This document shows, one piece after another, positions 43,122 through 53,116 of a stretch of 64,000 nt of DNA (within the stretch, counting starts at the first letter, position 1; every line of letters starts with the position of its first letter). This stretch comes from Odoribacter sp. AF15-53. Its GTDB lineage: Bacteria; Bacteroidota; Bacteroidia; Bacteroidales; Marinifilaceae. The stretch spans positions 1 to 64,000 of the forward strand of contig NZ_QUHC01000009.1 of NCBI RefSeq assembly GCF_003479425.1, given 5' to 3'. The position numbers were made by a program, and so were the translations under genes. The notes beneath the pieces were generated by a model. It made no database searches and had not been told where the DNA came from. It saw only the letters and a list, made by a program, of their open reading frames with translations.

Positions 43122-43385
43122 TTATTCCCATATTTCCTCGTCTTTTTCTTTCTCTTCCTTCAGTTTCTTGCGTAAACCTTTTTCCACGGCAAGAACAAGG
43201 AAGATGATCAAAAACATGATGATCACGTTGAGCCACGGGCGATAGGAGACTTCGTAAAAATCTGTCATGGCTATTTTGGTGATCGCGGCAAGGATTAGAA
43301 CATACAGGCATGTACGTACATTCCGTAGTTTCTTCTCCGTGGTGAGCACGGTTTCTTTTTCGGAAGTTTGTTTTTTTCTTTTCAT
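43122..43385 (-). CDS. Small membrane protein
   Basis: The protein has about 87 residues from the Met at 43385. A basic N-terminus is followed by a hydrophobic stretch (TCLYVLILAAITKIAM), a second one (WLNVIIMFLIIFLVLAV) and a highly charged coiled tail (EKGLRKKLKEEKEKDEE). No family is recognised. It ends 7 bp from the convergent kinase gene. Confidence 0.6.
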   Translation of the reverse strand: MKRKKQTSEKETVLTTEKKLRNVRTCLYVLILAAITKIAMTDFYEVSYRPWLNVIIMFLIIFLVLAVEKGLRKKLKEEKEKDEEIWE

Positions 43386-43455
43386 GACCTGGTTTTTAAG
43401 TAACACGTACTATCCTGTAAAGGTATGAAATAATATCCGGATTTCACTGGATAAA

Positions 43456-44388
43456 TTATAACGCTTCTATTTCAGTCGGAGATACTCCCGTGTATTTAGC
43501 TATTACATCTGTTGATATACCATCCGTTTTCATTGTTCGGGCGATCTCCAGTTGCTTCTTTTTCTCTCCTTCTATTCTTCCCTCCATTCTTCCTTCTTCT
43601 CTTCCTTCTTCTCTTCCCTCTTCTCTTCCCTCCATTCTTCCTTCCATTAATCCTTCGAATTTGGCGGTGCCCAACACGTCGTTCTGGATCATGATAGCAT
43701 CGACATGACGGTCATAAGCTTCACGTTCGGTCTTATCCATGTTGTAATAGATCAACTTCTGACGGGCTTCTGCCAGGCCGGGAGCCTGCGTATCGGGGCG
43801 GATGTGACCGCTTTTAAGATAGTCGATCCACTCTTCTAACGGGGTGACCGCAACCTTGTTGAATTCGTTCACCCGGATTAGGAAATACTCGGGAAAAATT
43901 TCCGATGGTAGTCTACGCACGATGGCATCTTTTTCCTTGGTCGTTACTTGAAGCAAGTCGCCTGTATGCACGCCGACAAATGAATTCTGACCATGGTACA
44001 AGTAGTCGTCACCTTTACCTATATCGAAGTAAAGAATACTGATAGAGTACACTTTTTTCACCTCCGAGTATACATCTCCTAACTCGATATGTTCAGTGAT
44101 CGCTTTCGCTACACCATAAAGGATACGTTCAAGAAAATAAATTTCACGGGTGATTTGTACCTCGACGAGAATGATTTCGTCCTCGCTGTTCCGGGCCTTG
44201 ATATCCACTCGGTTAAACTTGTCGTCACCGCTTTGCTGGTTTCCCTCGCTTTCGAGAATATCAATAATATGGATTCCCTTACCGAGTAACACGGTAAGAA
44301 GTCCTTCAAGGACCCCGAAGTTGGCTTTGTTTCGTAACAATCGTTTGATAGCCCAATCAAAACGAATGTACCTGTCTTTCTGTTCCAT
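43456..44388 (-). CDS. Rpn/PD-(D/E)XK nuclease-family transposase-like protein
   Basis: The 310-residue protein has an N-terminal region FDWAIKRLLRNKANFGVLEG and a PD-(D/E)XK core (NRVDIKARNSEDEIILVEVQ) matching the PF12784-type Rpn proteins, which promote recombination or act as nucleases. Near residues 250-280 the chain is a run of EGRM/EGRE/EGRI repeats encoded by 12-bp units at about 43570-43651. A short helix-turn-helix-like tail ends the protein. Isolated copies like this are usual in Bacteroidales genomes. The repeat run may vary in length. Confidence 0.85.
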   Translation of the reverse strand: MEQKDRYIRFDWAIKRLLRNKANFGVLEGLLTVLLGKGIHIIDILESEGNQQSGDDKFNRVDIKARNSEDEIILVEVQITREIYFLERILYGVAKAITEHIELGDVYSEVKKVYSISILYFDIGKGDDYLYHGQNSFVGVHTGDLLQVTTKEKDAIVRRLPSEIFPEYFLIRVNEFNKVAVTPLEEWIDYLKSGHIRPDTQAPGLAEARQKLIYYNMDKTEREAYDRHVDAIMIQNDVLGTAKFEGLMEGRMEGREEGREEGREEGRMEGRIEGEKKKQLEIARTMKTDGISTDVIAKYTGVSPTEIEAL

Positions 44389-44454
44389 TTGTAGCTTGTT
44401 TGCGATACTCTCAACAAAGATACAATTTATTTTTGAATAATGGTAAGGATAAAA

Positions 44455-44488
44455 AAATAACTACCTCCTGTGTAGGAGGTAGTTATTT
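44455..44488 (-). terminator. Rho-independent terminator of typA
   Basis: Perfect 15-nt arms (ACTACCTCCT and AGGAGGTAGT cores with A/T flanks) surround a GTGT loop. On the minus strand the stem is followed by a T-run, 29 bp after the typA stop. Confidence 0.88.
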
Positions 44489-44516
44489 CAATAAACAGGG
44501 ACTTGTATCGAGATCC

Positions 44517-46325
44517 CTATTCTATGGTTTTGTTTCTTCTCTTTCTTTCGTTCTCGTCGAGATAAATCTTGCGGAGGCGCATCGCTTTGGGGGTTACTTC
44601 CACGTACTCATCCTCTTTGATATATTCGAGAGCTTCTTCCAGGCTGAACAGGATAGGTGGGGCGATATTTGTTTTCTCGTCGGAACCGCTGGCTCGCATG
44701 TTTGTCAATTTTTTGGATTTGCAAACGTTGATCACGATATCATCTTGACGGGTACTTTCCCCGATCACTTGTCCTGCATATACCTCGTCTCCCGGGGTGA
44801 TAAAGAATTTGCCCCGATCCTGTAGTTTATTGATCGCGTAGGCGAATGAATCTCCCGTTTCCATGGCAATCAGCGAACCGTTGGTACGCATTTCGATATC
44901 CCCGGCGTAGGGTTCGAAACCTTTTAAACGGTGGGCGATAACCGCCTCTCCCGCAGTGGCGGTTAAAAGGTTGCTTCTTAAACCGATGATTCCTCTGGAG
45001 GGAATATCAAAGGTCAGGTGTACCCGCTCGTTACGATGTTCCATGTTCGTCATGACTCCTTTCCGGCGGTTAACCATCTCGATAGCTTTACCGGATACTT
45101 CTTCCGGTAGGTCGATGGTTAATTCTTCAACGGGCTCGCATTTAACCCCGTTTATCTCTTTAATAATAACTTTCGGTTGTCCTACTTGTAATTCGTAACC
45201 TTCACGGCGCATGGTTTCGATTAGCACGCTTAAATGAAGTACACCACGTCCGAACACGATGAAAGAATCGGCAGACTGGCCCGGTTCAACCCGTAAGGCG
45301 AGGTTTTTCTCCAATTCCCGATCCAATCGCTCTTTGATGTGGCGGGAGGTCACGTATTTCCCGTCTCGTCCGAAGAAGGGGGAGTCGTTAATGGTGAACA
45401 ACATGCTCATGGTCGGTTCATCAATGGCAATAGGAGCCAAGGCTTCCGGGTTCTCGAAGTCAGCGATGGTATCACCAATCTCGAATCCCTCAATTCCGAC
45501 AAGGGCACAGATTTCACCGCATTGGACTTCTTCCACTTTTTGTTTTCCCATTCCCTCGAAGGTCATGAGGTCTTTAATTCTTGTCTTCACGAAGGTGACA
45601 CCGTCTCTTTTACACAGCGTGACGGGCATCCCGGATTTTAATGTCCCGCGGGTCAACTTCCCGATAGCGATTCGTCCCACGTAAGAGGAATATTCCAGTG
45701 AAGTTATTAACATCTGTGGAGTCCCTTCCTGTACTTTGGGTTCCGGGATATCTTTGATGATCGCATCAAGCAACGGGGTGATGTCTGTCGTGGGTTTGTG
45801 CCAGTCTGTGGACATCCAACCTTGTTTGGCACTACCGTAGACTACGGTAAAATCTAATTGTTCTTCCGTGGCGTCTAACGAGAACATCAAGTCAAATACC
45901 TGTTCGTACACGAAGTCGGGACGACAGTTCGTTTTATCGACTTTGTTCACGACTACAATCGGTTTCTTGCCCAAGGCAAGTGCTTTTTGAAGCACGAAAC
46001 GCGTTTGAGGCATGGTGCCTTCAAAAGCATCAACCAGCAATAATACTCCGTCAGCCATGTTTAACACGCGTTCAACCTCTCCTCCGAAATCGGCGTGGCC
46101 CGGGGTGTCAATAATATTGATTTTATAATCTTTATAATGAACTGAGACGTTCTTGGCTAGGATGGTGATCCCTCTTTCTCTCTCCAGGTCGTTATTATCC
46201 AGCAATAGATCACCCGTATTTTCTGTTTCTCTGAATAAGTTTCCTTGAAAAATCATCTTGTCGACCAATGTGGTTTTCCCGTGGTCAACGTGCGCGATAA
46301 TCGCGATGTTTCTAATTTTCTGCAT
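44517..46325 (-). CDS. typA: GTP-binding protein TypA/BipA
   Basis: The 602-residue ribosome-binding GTPase of the translation factor family has G1 AHVDHGKT near residues 10-17, G3 DTPGHADF near 75, and NKVDK near 128. Domains II-V are complete to the C-terminal [12 protein letters not shown]. TypA supports ribosome assembly and growth under stress or cold. It is chromosomal housekeeping and lies next to fba in the same orientation, separated by 82 bp with a terminator. Confidence 0.97.
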   Translation of the reverse strand: MQKIRNIAIIAHVDHGKTTLVDKMIFQGNLFRETENTGDLLLDNNDLERERGITILAKNVSVHYKDYKINIIDTPGHADFGGEVERVLNMADGVLLLVDAFEGTMPQTRFVLQKALALGKKPIVVVNKVDKTNCRPDFVYEQVFDLMFSLDATEEQLDFTVVYGSAKQGWMSTDWHKPTTDITPLLDAIIKDIPEPKVQEGTPQMLITSLEYSSYVGRIAIGKLTRGTLKSGMPVTLCKRDGVTFVKTRIKDLMTFEGMGKQKVEEVQCGEICALVGIEGFEIGDTIADFENPEALAPIAIDEPTMSMLFTINDSPFFGRDGKYVTSRHIKERLDRELEKNLALRVEPGQSADSFIVFGRGVLHLSVLIETMRREGYELQVGQPKVIIKEINGVKCEPVEELTIDLPEEVSGKAIEMVNRRKGVMTNMEHRNERVHLTFDIPSRGIIGLRSNLLTATAGEAVIAHRLKGFEPYAGDIEMRTNGSLIAMETGDSFAYAINKLQDRGKFFITPGDEVYAGQVIGESTRQDDIVINVCKSKKLTNMRASGSDEKTNIAPPILFSLEEALEYIKEDEYVEVTPKAMRLRKIYLDENERKRRNKTIE

Positions 46326-46380
46326 CTTGCTCCTATGGTATTAAATCCAAATAGGGCGCAAAGTTAATGTTTTTTCAAAG

Positions 46381-46405
46381 AAAAGGGGCTTATTAAGCCC
46401 CTTTT
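46381..46405 (-). terminator. Rho-independent terminator of fba
   Basis: AAAAGGGGCTT and AAGCCCCTTTT form perfect 11-bp arms with a 3-nt loop, starting 2 bp after the fba stop on the minus strand. Confidence 0.85.
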
Positions 46406-46407
46406 TT

Positions 46408-47403
46408 TTATTCTACCCTATTCGCACTTCCCAAAACGTTAATCGTTTTGTGCTTGTACAATTCTTTTAAAGCCTCTCTGGCGGGGCCGAGATACTTACG
46501 CGGGTCAAATTCTGCAGGTTTCGTTGCAAATACTTCACGAACGGCTGCGGTCATGGCAAGACGACCGTCAGAGTCGATATTGATTTTGCAAACGGCAGAA
46601 GTGGCTGCTTTGCGTAATTGTTCTTCGGGGATACCCACGGCGTCTTTTAACGCACCGCCATATTTATTGATCGTGGCGACTTTGTCCTGAGGTACGGAAG
46701 ATGATCCGTGAAGAACGATCGGGAATCCGGGAATTCTTCTTTCGATTTCTTCGAGGATGTCGAAACGTAATGGGGGAGGAACGAGAATTCCGTCTGCGTT
46801 CCGGGTACATTGTTCCGGTTTGAACTTGTTTGCCCCGTGAGAAGTACCGATCGAGATGGCTAACGAGTCAACTCCGGTTTTCTTCACGAAATCTTCTACC
46901 AAATCCGGGCTAGTGTAAACGCTTGCAGCGGCAACAACGTCATCTTCAATTCCGGCCAGCACTCCAAGTTCTCCTTCTACGGTAACATCATATTTGTGAG
47001 CGTATTCAACAACTTTCTTGGTTAATGCCACGTTTTCTTCGTAAGGAAGAGCCGATCCGTCGATCATCACGGATGAGAAGCCCATTTCGATACAAGACAC
47101 GCACAGTTCATAAGTGTCGCCATGGTCCAAGTGAAGACAGATCGGGATATTGCATCCGAGTTCTTTGGCATATTCTACCGCACCTTGTGCCATGTAACGC
47201 AAAATCGTTTGGTTGGCATATTTGCGGGCACCACTGGATACTTGTAATATAACAGGAGATTTTGTCTCCACGCAAGCTGCAACGATGGCTTGCATTTGCT
47301 CCATGTTATTGAAATTAAAAGCCGGTATGGCGTATTTGCCTTCCATTGCTTTCTTGAACATTTCTCTGGAATTAACCAGTCCTAAGTCTTTGTAATTAAC
47401 CAT
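46408..47403 (-). CDS. fbaA: Class II fructose-bisphosphate aldolase
   Basis: The 331-residue zinc-dependent aldolase splits fructose 1,6-bisphosphate into glyceraldehyde 3-phosphate and dihydroxyacetone phosphate in glycolysis. Metal-binding and active-site segments are ICLHLDHGDT near 97-106, MIDGSALPYEEN, GTSHGANKF near 187 and VLHGSSSVP near 230. Length is typical for the longer subgroup. It has its own terminator. Confidence 0.96.
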   Translation of the reverse strand: MVNYKDLGLVNSREMFKKAMEGKYAIPAFNFNNMEQMQAIVAACVETKSPVILQVSSGARKYANQTILRYMAQGAVEYAKELGCNIPICLHLDHGDTYELCVSCIEMGFSSVMIDGSALPYEENVALTKKVVEYAHKYDVTVEGELGVLAGIEDDVVAAASVYTSPDLVEDFVKKTGVDSLAISIGTSHGANKFKPEQCTRNADGILVPPPLRFDILEEIERRIPGFPIVLHGSSSVPQDKVATINKYGGALKDAVGIPEEQLRKAATSAVCKINIDSDGRLAMTAAVREVFATKPAEFDPRKYLGPAREALKELYKHKTINVLGSANRVE

Positions 47404-47604
47404 AGCTGTTATATTTATATTTCGTGCATCAAAGTTATATATTAAAAATAAAGATTTGCAAGGAATCCGGATAAAAATTTCAAACGTTTGCGGAGATTGA
47501 AAACTCGGAGAATTTTCAAGTTGCAGGTTGAGCCTACGGCTCTGCAGGTTGCGGGTTACAAGTTAGGGAAAGATGAACTTGTGATTTGAAATCTCACGGG
47601 TAAA

Positions 47605-47630
47605 AAATAGAGTGTTTTACCACTCTATTT
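47605..47630 (-). terminator. Rho-independent terminator of ung
   Basis: AAATAGAGTG and CACTCTATTT form perfect 10-bp arms around a 6-nt loop that overlaps the ung stop codon. A T-rich run follows on the minus strand. The 200 bp between this and fba hold nothing recognisable. Confidence 0.8.
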
Positions 47631-48285
47631 CTTTTAAGCCGTGAGATTTCAAATAGGTATTTGCTTGGCTGAACTGGTGATTCCCGAACCAGCCACCCCG
47701 GTTAGCCGATAGTGGTGAAGGGTGAACGGATTTCAACACCAAATGTCGCTGCGGGTTGATGAAGGCTCCTTTGCGTTGGGCGTATGATCCCCACAGGAAG
47801 AACACGAGGTGTTCTTTTTGCTCGGATATCGCTTTGATGACTGCGTCCGTGAAGGTTTCCCAACCTTTGTTTTGGTGTGATCCGGCTTGATGGGCTCTTA
47901 CGGTTAGGGTGGCGTTTAACAGAAGCACGCCTTGTTCTGCCCAGCGTTCCAGGTTGCCGGAGGTGGGGATCGGGTGACCGAGATCGTTATTTATCTCTTT
48001 GAAGATATTTTGTAATGAAGGCGGTTGCTCGATGCCTTCCGGGACGGAGAAGCAAAGCCCGTGTGCCTGCCCGGGACCGTGATAAGGGTCTTGACCGAGA
48101 ATCACGACCTTGGTCTGGTCGGCAGGACAATGGTCGAATGCGTTGAAAATGAGTTTTCCCGGGGGGTAAATTCTGGTGGTCTTGTACTCGTTCTTTACAA
48201 ATTGAATCAATTCGGAGAAATAAGGTTTCTCAAATTCATCTTTTAAGAGTTCTTTCCAAGAGGGCTCGATTTTTACGTCAACCAT
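47617..48285 (-). CDS. ung: Uracil-DNA glycosylase
   Basis: This 222-residue family 1 enzyme removes uracil from DNA. The catalytic water-activating loop GQDPYHGPGQAHGLCFSV (Asp near residue 66) and the C-terminal HPSPLSANRGG (catalytic His, DNA-intercalating Leu loop) are present. It is 21 bp after the glutamine cyclotransferase gene, probably one operon. It is complete. Confidence 0.97.
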   Translation of the reverse strand: MVDVKIEPSWKELLKDEFEKPYFSELIQFVKNEYKTTRIYPPGKLIFNAFDHCPADQTKVVILGQDPYHGPGQAHGLCFSVPEGIEQPPSLQNIFKEINNDLGHPIPTSGNLERWAEQGVLLLNATLTVRAHQAGSHQNKGWETFTDAVIKAISEQKEHLVFFLWGSYAQRKGAFINPQRHLVLKSVHPSPLSANRGGWFGNHQFSQANTYLKSHGLKEIEW

Positions 48286-48306
48286 AACTTTTTTTAGAAT
48301 TTAAAA

Positions 48307-49425
48307 TTAATATGTTTTTATTTCAAACAACTTCGGCCAGTGTTTTCCTGTAACGTAAATCGTGCCCTTCTTTTCGTTGTACGCGATACCGTTCAACACG
48401 TCGTCATTTTGATCCAGTTTAGCTTTTTCGGCCGCAGTGAGCAGGTTCGGGAGTAGTAACTCCTGTACGACTTCTCCGGATTGCGGGTCGATCACCACGA
48501 TCCGGTCCGTGAGCCATTCGTTGGCCCAAATATATCCGTTGATATATTCGAGTTCATTCAAGTGGACTACCGGACCTTTGTTGTCGTATACTTCCACGGT
48601 TTTGATCACGCTAAAGAGTTCCGGATCCAAGTGGTACAGGTTGTGGGAACCGTCACTCATCGCCAGTTTGTCGTTCATGGTCGTGAGTCCCCAGCCTTCC
48701 CGCATGGCATAATCAAATGTCGTTAAAAGCGTGAATGAAGCGAGATCATACACGAATGCTTTTTGGGAAGTCCACGTGAGTTGATAAATCTTATCTTTAT
48801 AAACGGTGATACCTTCCCCGAAATATTGGTTGTCCAAGCCTAAGGTAGCTAAGGTTTTGTTGCTTTCCAGATCAATTTTACGTAGGGAGGAGTGACCTTT
48901 GATCCCGGTCCCTTCGTAGATGATCCCGTCAATATATACCAGTCCTTGCGTGGATGCGTCCGTGTCGTGTTTGTATGTTTTTATCAGTTGATATGAAAGG
49001 GATTTCGGTGCCTTATCCGGTTTCACGATAAATGTTTGGGTGGCGACACCACATTTATTGTTCGGGTGGAACGCTATTACTTTCAACGTGTTGGTTCCAC
49101 ATTTTTCTTTAGGGATTTTGAACACGTATTCTCTTGTGGCACTGTCGAGAGTGGCTATTTGTTGTTGGTTGAAGAACAAATGGGCGGAATCAATTTTATA
49201 ATGCTTGTTGTTCGCGTATACTATTTTGAGTTCCTCGTTGAACTGGCAGGTGTCGAATTTCATCGGGTAAACGAATTGCACGCTTTTCACGTACTTGGGA
49301 CCCGTGTTGCGACTTTTTGCATTATCTACTGATGTGACCGCGTTTTGATTTTCTTTGCTCTTTTTTTCTCTCTGACAGGCGGAGAGAAGTAGAACTGAAA
49401 GTAATATGTAGTAGAGAAAAGGCAT
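48307..49425 (-). CDS. Glutaminyl-peptide cyclotransferase, lipoprotein
   Basis: The 372-residue protein has a lipobox near the N-terminus (LLSVLLLSAC). A beta-sandwich-like domain (residues 45-140) is followed by a glutamine cyclotransferase five-bladed propeller (TQGLVYIDGIIYEGTGIKG, FGEGITVYKDKIYQLTW, EGWGLTTMND). The family converts N-terminal glutamine to pyroglutamate. It is anchored in the envelope and co-directional with ung. Confidence 0.88.
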   Translation of the reverse strand: MPFLYYILLSVLLLSACQREKKSKENQNAVTSVDNAKSRNTGPKYVKSVQFVYPMKFDTCQFNEELKIVYANNKHYKIDSAHLFFNQQQIATLDSATREYVFKIPKEKCGTNTLKVIAFHPNNKCGVATQTFIVKPDKAPKSLSYQLIKTYKHDTDASTQGLVYIDGIIYEGTGIKGHSSLRKIDLESNKTLATLGLDNQYFGEGITVYKDKIYQLTWTSQKAFVYDLASFTLLTTFDYAMREGWGLTTMNDKLAMSDGSHNLYHLDPELFSVIKTVEVYDNKGPVVHLNELEYINGYIWANEWLTDRIVVIDPQSGEVVQELLLPNLLTAAEKAKLDQNDDVLNGIAYNEKKGTIYVTGKHWPKLFEIKTY

Positions 49426-49440
49426 AATATATAATATTTT

Positions 49441-49510
49441 GAATTTTAAATTGTAGATTTTAAATTATGAAATTTATATCTGCAATTTAAAATTCTAAAT
49501 TTAAAATCTA
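49441..49510. repeat. Interleaved AT-rich inverted repeats
   Basis: GAATTTTAAATTG (49441-49453) pairs with CAATTTAAAATTC (49483-49495), and TAGATTTTAAATT (49454-49466) with AATTTAAAATCTA (49498-49510). All arms are perfect 13-mers. It fills the 88-bp gap between the cyclotransferase and cysS. Confidence 0.7.
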
Positions 49511-49513
49511 AAA

Positions 49514-50983
49514 TCATTCAAGGCTCCATTCGTAGCCGTCCTTCGTGTCTTTTATTTGAATTCCGGCATTCTTCAGCTCGTCCCGAATGCTGTCCGAGGT
49601 TGCCCAATCTTTGTTTGCCCGGGCTGTTTTTCTCACGTTCATCATGGCGTCGATAACTTTTCCCAAAGCTTGATTGCTGGCGCTTGAATCATCTTCTCCT
49701 TTCAGTCCGAGGATATCGAACACGAAGCTATGGAACAGGTTCTTCAAGGTTTCCAAGTTCTCGGTATTGATCTTTTCGCTTCCGGCAGCAATCGAGTTGA
49801 TCATTCTGACCCCGTCGAACAAATGGGCAATGAGGATTGGGGTATTGAGATCGTCGTTCATGGCCTCGAAACAATTGGCTTTTAGCGTGTCAACGTCAAC
49901 CGTGTTCTCGTTGGACGTTTTCAACCGATTTAATTGCGCGATAGCGGCAATCAGTCGTTGATATCCTTTTTCCGCGGCTTTCAGGGCCTCGTTGGAGAAG
50001 TCCAGCGGACTGCGATAGTGGGCTTGCAGGATAAAGAAACGCACGGTCATGGGCGAATACGCTTGTTCCAGCACGTTGTTGTCTCCGGCAAAGAGTTGAT
50101 CCAACGTGATGAAGTTGCCCAATGATTTACCCATTTTCTGCCCGTTGATGGTAACCATGTTGTTGTGCATCCAGTATTTCACCGATTCGTGGCCTTGTGC
50201 TGCTACGTTTTGGGCTATTTCGCATTCATGGTGCGGGAATTGCAAGTCTAGCCCACCTCCGTGAATGTCAAATGTATCTCCCAGATATTTTTGGCTCATG
50301 CAGGAACATTCCAAGTGCCAGCCGGGAAACCCGATACCCCAGGGCGACGGCCAGCGCATGATGTGTTCGGGAGTAGCTTTTTTCCACAGGGCGAAGTCAA
50401 ACGGGTTCCGTTTTTCTTGTTGTCCGCTTAATTCCCGGGTATTGGCAAATAATTCGTCAATCTTGCGGCCGGAAAGTTTACCATAGTGATATTTTTGATT
50501 GTAGCGTTCCACGTCGAAATAGATATTACCTTGACTTTCGTAGGCATACCCGTTCTCGATGATTTGCTTGATTAATTCCTGTTGCTCGATGATATGGCCG
50601 GAGGCATGCGGTTCGATGCTGGGGGGAAGCGTGTTCAACTGTTCCATGTTTTTATGGTAACGGTTCGTGTAGAATTGCACGACTTCCATGGGTTCCAGTT
50701 GTTCCAACCGGGCCTTCTTGGTGATCTTGTCCTCTCCTTCATCCGCGTCATTCACGAGATGCCCCACGTCCGTGATATTGCGTACATATCTTACATGGTA
50801 CCCGATGAATTTAAGATAACGGAATAACAAGTCGAACGTGATTGCCGGACGAGCGTGACCGAGATGTGCATCCCCGTACACGGTCGGACCGCAGACATAT
50901 AATCCCACGAAAGGAGGGTTAATAGGTTCGAATAATTCTTTTTTACGACTTAACGTGTTGTATATCGTTAATTTGTTTTCCAT
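49514..50983 (-). CDS. cysS: Cysteinyl-tRNA synthetase
   Basis: The 489-residue class I aminoacyl-tRNA synthetase charges tRNA-Cys. The HIGH-type motif HLGHARP is near residues 39-45, the zinc-binding Cys/His segment ECSCMSQKY and EIAQ is near 235-250, and the KMSKS-type GQKMGKSLG is near 280. The C-terminal anticodon-binding region is complete. A housekeeping gene that appears monocistronic. Confidence 0.97.
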   Translation of the reverse strand: MENKLTIYNTLSRKKELFEPINPPFVGLYVCGPTVYGDAHLGHARPAITFDLLFRYLKFIGYHVRYVRNITDVGHLVNDADEGEDKITKKARLEQLEPMEVVQFYTNRYHKNMEQLNTLPPSIEPHASGHIIEQQELIKQIIENGYAYESQGNIYFDVERYNQKYHYGKLSGRKIDELFANTRELSGQQEKRNPFDFALWKKATPEHIMRWPSPWGIGFPGWHLECSCMSQKYLGDTFDIHGGGLDLQFPHHECEIAQNVAAQGHESVKYWMHNNMVTINGQKMGKSLGNFITLDQLFAGDNNVLEQAYSPMTVRFFILQAHYRSPLDFSNEALKAAEKGYQRLIAAIAQLNRLKTSNENTVDVDTLKANCFEAMNDDLNTPILIAHLFDGVRMINSIAAGSEKINTENLETLKNLFHSFVFDILGLKGEDDSSASNQALGKVIDAMMNVRKTARANKDWATSDSIRDELKNAGIQIKDTKDGYEWSLE

Positions 50984-51108
50984 GATACTATAATGCTTTA
51001 TTGATATGATTCAACAAAAGTAGAAATTTTATCATTGAAAATAACGGGAAATGGTAAATTAATGCCCGTTTTTTGTCGTTTTATGATATATTTTCCACTT
51101 CTTCAAGT

Positions 51109-51212
51109 CTTACATATATTCGTTATCTTTTCGTTATCTTTTCGATATATCTTCGTCTCTATAGAGGAGTATTTGACGATAGTATATCGAAGAGATAACG
51201 AATATGTGTAAG
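51109..51212. repeat. Long imperfect hairpin in the cysS-M48 gap
   Basis: The 20-nt outer arms (51109-51128 and 51193-51212) match except for one base, and inner segments TCGATAT and ATATCGA continue the pairing. CGTTATCTTTT occurs twice inside. The structure occupies most of the 266-bp gap between cysS and the M48 gene and has no coding potential. Confidence 0.7.
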
Positions 51213-51249
51213 CTAATGTATTGATTATTCTATGTGTATGCGATTTGCT

Positions 51250-52056
51250 TTAATTCTTTTTGTATTTCATTGCTTCGGGAATGGCGGCTTTCAGCTTGGC
51301 AATACGATTCGCGTCGGCCGGGTGGGTGGAAAGGAATTCGGGTTGTTTTCCGGTTCCGGCATTGGCCATTCTACTCCAGAAAGCTACCGCCTCGTTGGGA
51401 TCGTATCCGGCCATTGCCATGAAGATAAGTCCTAGGTGGTCGGCTTCGTACTCGTGTTTCCGGGAGAACGGGAGTGTGATTCCCACGTTGGTTCCCATAC
51501 CGATTGCGGCAGAAAGTAGGGCTTTTCTCGTGTCGCTTTGGTTGTGTCCCAGAATTTCAGTTGCGGCGGCCTGTCCGTACTGGATAAGGGCTTGCTGGCT
51601 CATGCGCTCGTTACTGTGGTGGGCGACGGCGTGAGCGATTTCGTGTCCCATAACGACAGCGATTCCCGCGTCTGTTTGGCAATAGGGCAGAATCCCCTCG
51701 TAGAAAACGACTTTCCCTCCGGGCATACACCATGCGTTCGGCTCGTTGCTGGCAACAAGGTTGAATTCCCATTGAAAGTTGGCAATCTGATCCTGCAAGC
51801 CGTTTGCCGCCAGATATTGTTCCACGGCTTTGGAAATACGGGCTCCCACGTTTTTTATGCGTTGTTTGTTTACCGCATCAGTGGAGAGTTTATTTTCTTT
51901 CAGGAAACTGCTGTACGAGGTTAAACTCATGGATACCATTTGATCCTCTGGGAACAGAATAAGTTGGTGTCTGCCCGTGAGTGGCACCGTGGCACAGCGC
52001 GAAAGAAGTAAAAATGCCAGCGCGATGAATGTGAGGCGTAAGATCATCCTTTTCAT
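51250..52056 (-). CDS. M48-family metalloprotease, lipoprotein
   Basis: The 268-residue zinc protease has a lipoprotein signal (FIALAFLLLSRC). The active site HEIAHAVAHH lies near residues 138-147, and the conserved downstream EYEADHLG near 205 supplies the third zinc ligand. LSTHPADANRIAKL is a further family mark. BepA/LoiP-like members maintain outer-membrane proteins; this role is inferred. Isolated gene. Confidence 0.92.
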   Translation of the reverse strand: MKRMILRLTFIALAFLLLSRCATVPLTGRHQLILFPEDQMVSMSLTSYSSFLKENKLSTDAVNKQRIKNVGARISKAVEQYLAANGLQDQIANFQWEFNLVASNEPNAWCMPGGKVVFYEGILPYCQTDAGIAVVMGHEIAHAVAHHSNERMSQQALIQYGQAAATEILGHNQSDTRKALLSAAIGMGTNVGITLPFSRKHEYEADHLGLIFMAMAGYDPNEAVAFWSRMANAGTGKQPEFLSTHPADANRIAKLKAAIPEAMKYKKN

Positions 52057-52235
52057 ATATTAAGTAATTGAGTTTTATATTTCAAATGCTAAAATATAAT
52101 ACGAATTCGATATATGCAATGTTTGCCATGCGGTTAATTGTTTTTTTCGGGCGCTTTGTTAAATGCTTTTTTGTGCGAATGTGTTATTAAATGTTTTTTC
52201 CTTGATTGTTGAAGTGTGATTTTTATTTGAATATG

Positions 52236-52263
52236 GTTAAAGTGCGGAAATTTTATACCTTTG
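52236..52263 (+). promoter_or_regulatory. Promoter of the ECF sigma gene
   Basis: TACCTTTG at 52256-52263 fits the TAnnTTTG -7 element, and TTTG at 52236-52239 lies upstream with a shortish spacer. The sigma start codon at 52288 is 25 nt downstream. Confidence 0.6.
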
Positions 52264-52287
52264 CGGGGAGCGGTTAATGGTGATATT

Positions 52288-52884
52288 ATGCTAAAAGAAG
52301 ATATTCAAATATGTGAATTACTAAAAAAGAGAAACCCTAAGGGACTAACGTGTCTTTTTGAAGTTTATTATAAGCCTTTGGTCCTGTGGGGAGCTACTTT
52401 TTTGCATGATGTCAGTCAAGCCGAAGATTTGGTTCAGGATTTTTTTGTTAAGTTGTGGGAAAACAGGACTTGCGAGAAACTTTTACCTTCCACGTTGAAA
52501 TCTTATTTGTATGTTTCCGTGCGTAATTTGGCTTTAAACGCGAGTATAAAAACAGATCCTTTACGACATGCCTGCGATTTGGCTTGTTTTGATGAGCCGT
52601 GGGAGGAGTATGATAATTTTAAAGAGGAAATCATATATAAGGTAGAAAAAGCAATAAAAGAATTACCCGAACGAAGCCGGGAGGTTGTACAATGCGTGTA
52701 CTTGAAAGGGATGCGATATAAAGAGGTCGCGGAAATGCTGAATATTTCGGTTGCCACGGTGAATACGTTATTGGTAAATGCGTTGAAAAAGTTAAGACAG
52801 GTTTCCAAAGAGAACGAAAATGTGATACTTCTTTTCTCGATATATCGTTCTCTTGTCGCTGAAAATGAGAAAGTTCTTGCGTGA
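52288..52884 (+). CDS. ECF RNA polymerase sigma factor
   Basis: The sigma factor has 198 residues from the ATG at 52288. Region 2 covers LFEVYYKPLVLWGATFLHDV and AEDLVQDFFVKLWEN, and region 4 runs from AIKELPERSREVVQC to VATVNTLLVNALKKL. It belongs to the Bacteroidetes group that pairs with FecR anti-sigma factors and SusC-type transporters. It probably drives the operon beginning at susC when substrate binds the transporter. Followed by an A+T-rich 253-bp gap holding one palindrome and part of another. Confidence 0.92.
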   Translation: MLKEDIQICELLKKRNPKGLTCLFEVYYKPLVLWGATFLHDVSQAEDLVQDFFVKLWENRTCEKLLPSTLKSYLYVSVRNLALNASIKTDPLRHACDLACFDEPWEEYDNFKEEIIYKVEKAIKELPERSREVVQCVYLKGMRYKEVAEMLNISVATVNTLLVNALKKLRQVSKENENVILLFSIYRSLVAENEKVLA

Positions 52885-52972
52885 AGGATTTTTTTTGAAA
52901 AAAAAGTTGATTTTTGATTCAATGATTTTTTGTTTTAGCTTGTACTATATATAGGAGGGTGTATAAAAAGAT

Positions 52973-52990
52973 ATTAAACGATCGTTTAAT
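52973..52990. repeat. Perfect palindrome, copy 1 (core AAACGATCGTTT)
   Basis: This 18-bp perfect palindrome with ATT/AAT ends is 88 bp after the sigma stop codon. The same 18 bases recur in the longer palindrome at the fecR start. Confidence 0.88.
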
Positions 52991-53116
52991 GATTCTTTCA
53001 AAGCCTTATTTTTAGAGCGATTATTGGGGTCGCTTGTATTTTCTTTATGTATCATAATTAAGCAATTAGCAATATTGCTGTTTTTTTTCCAAACATTTTG
53101 TTTTTTTGATAGGTGA

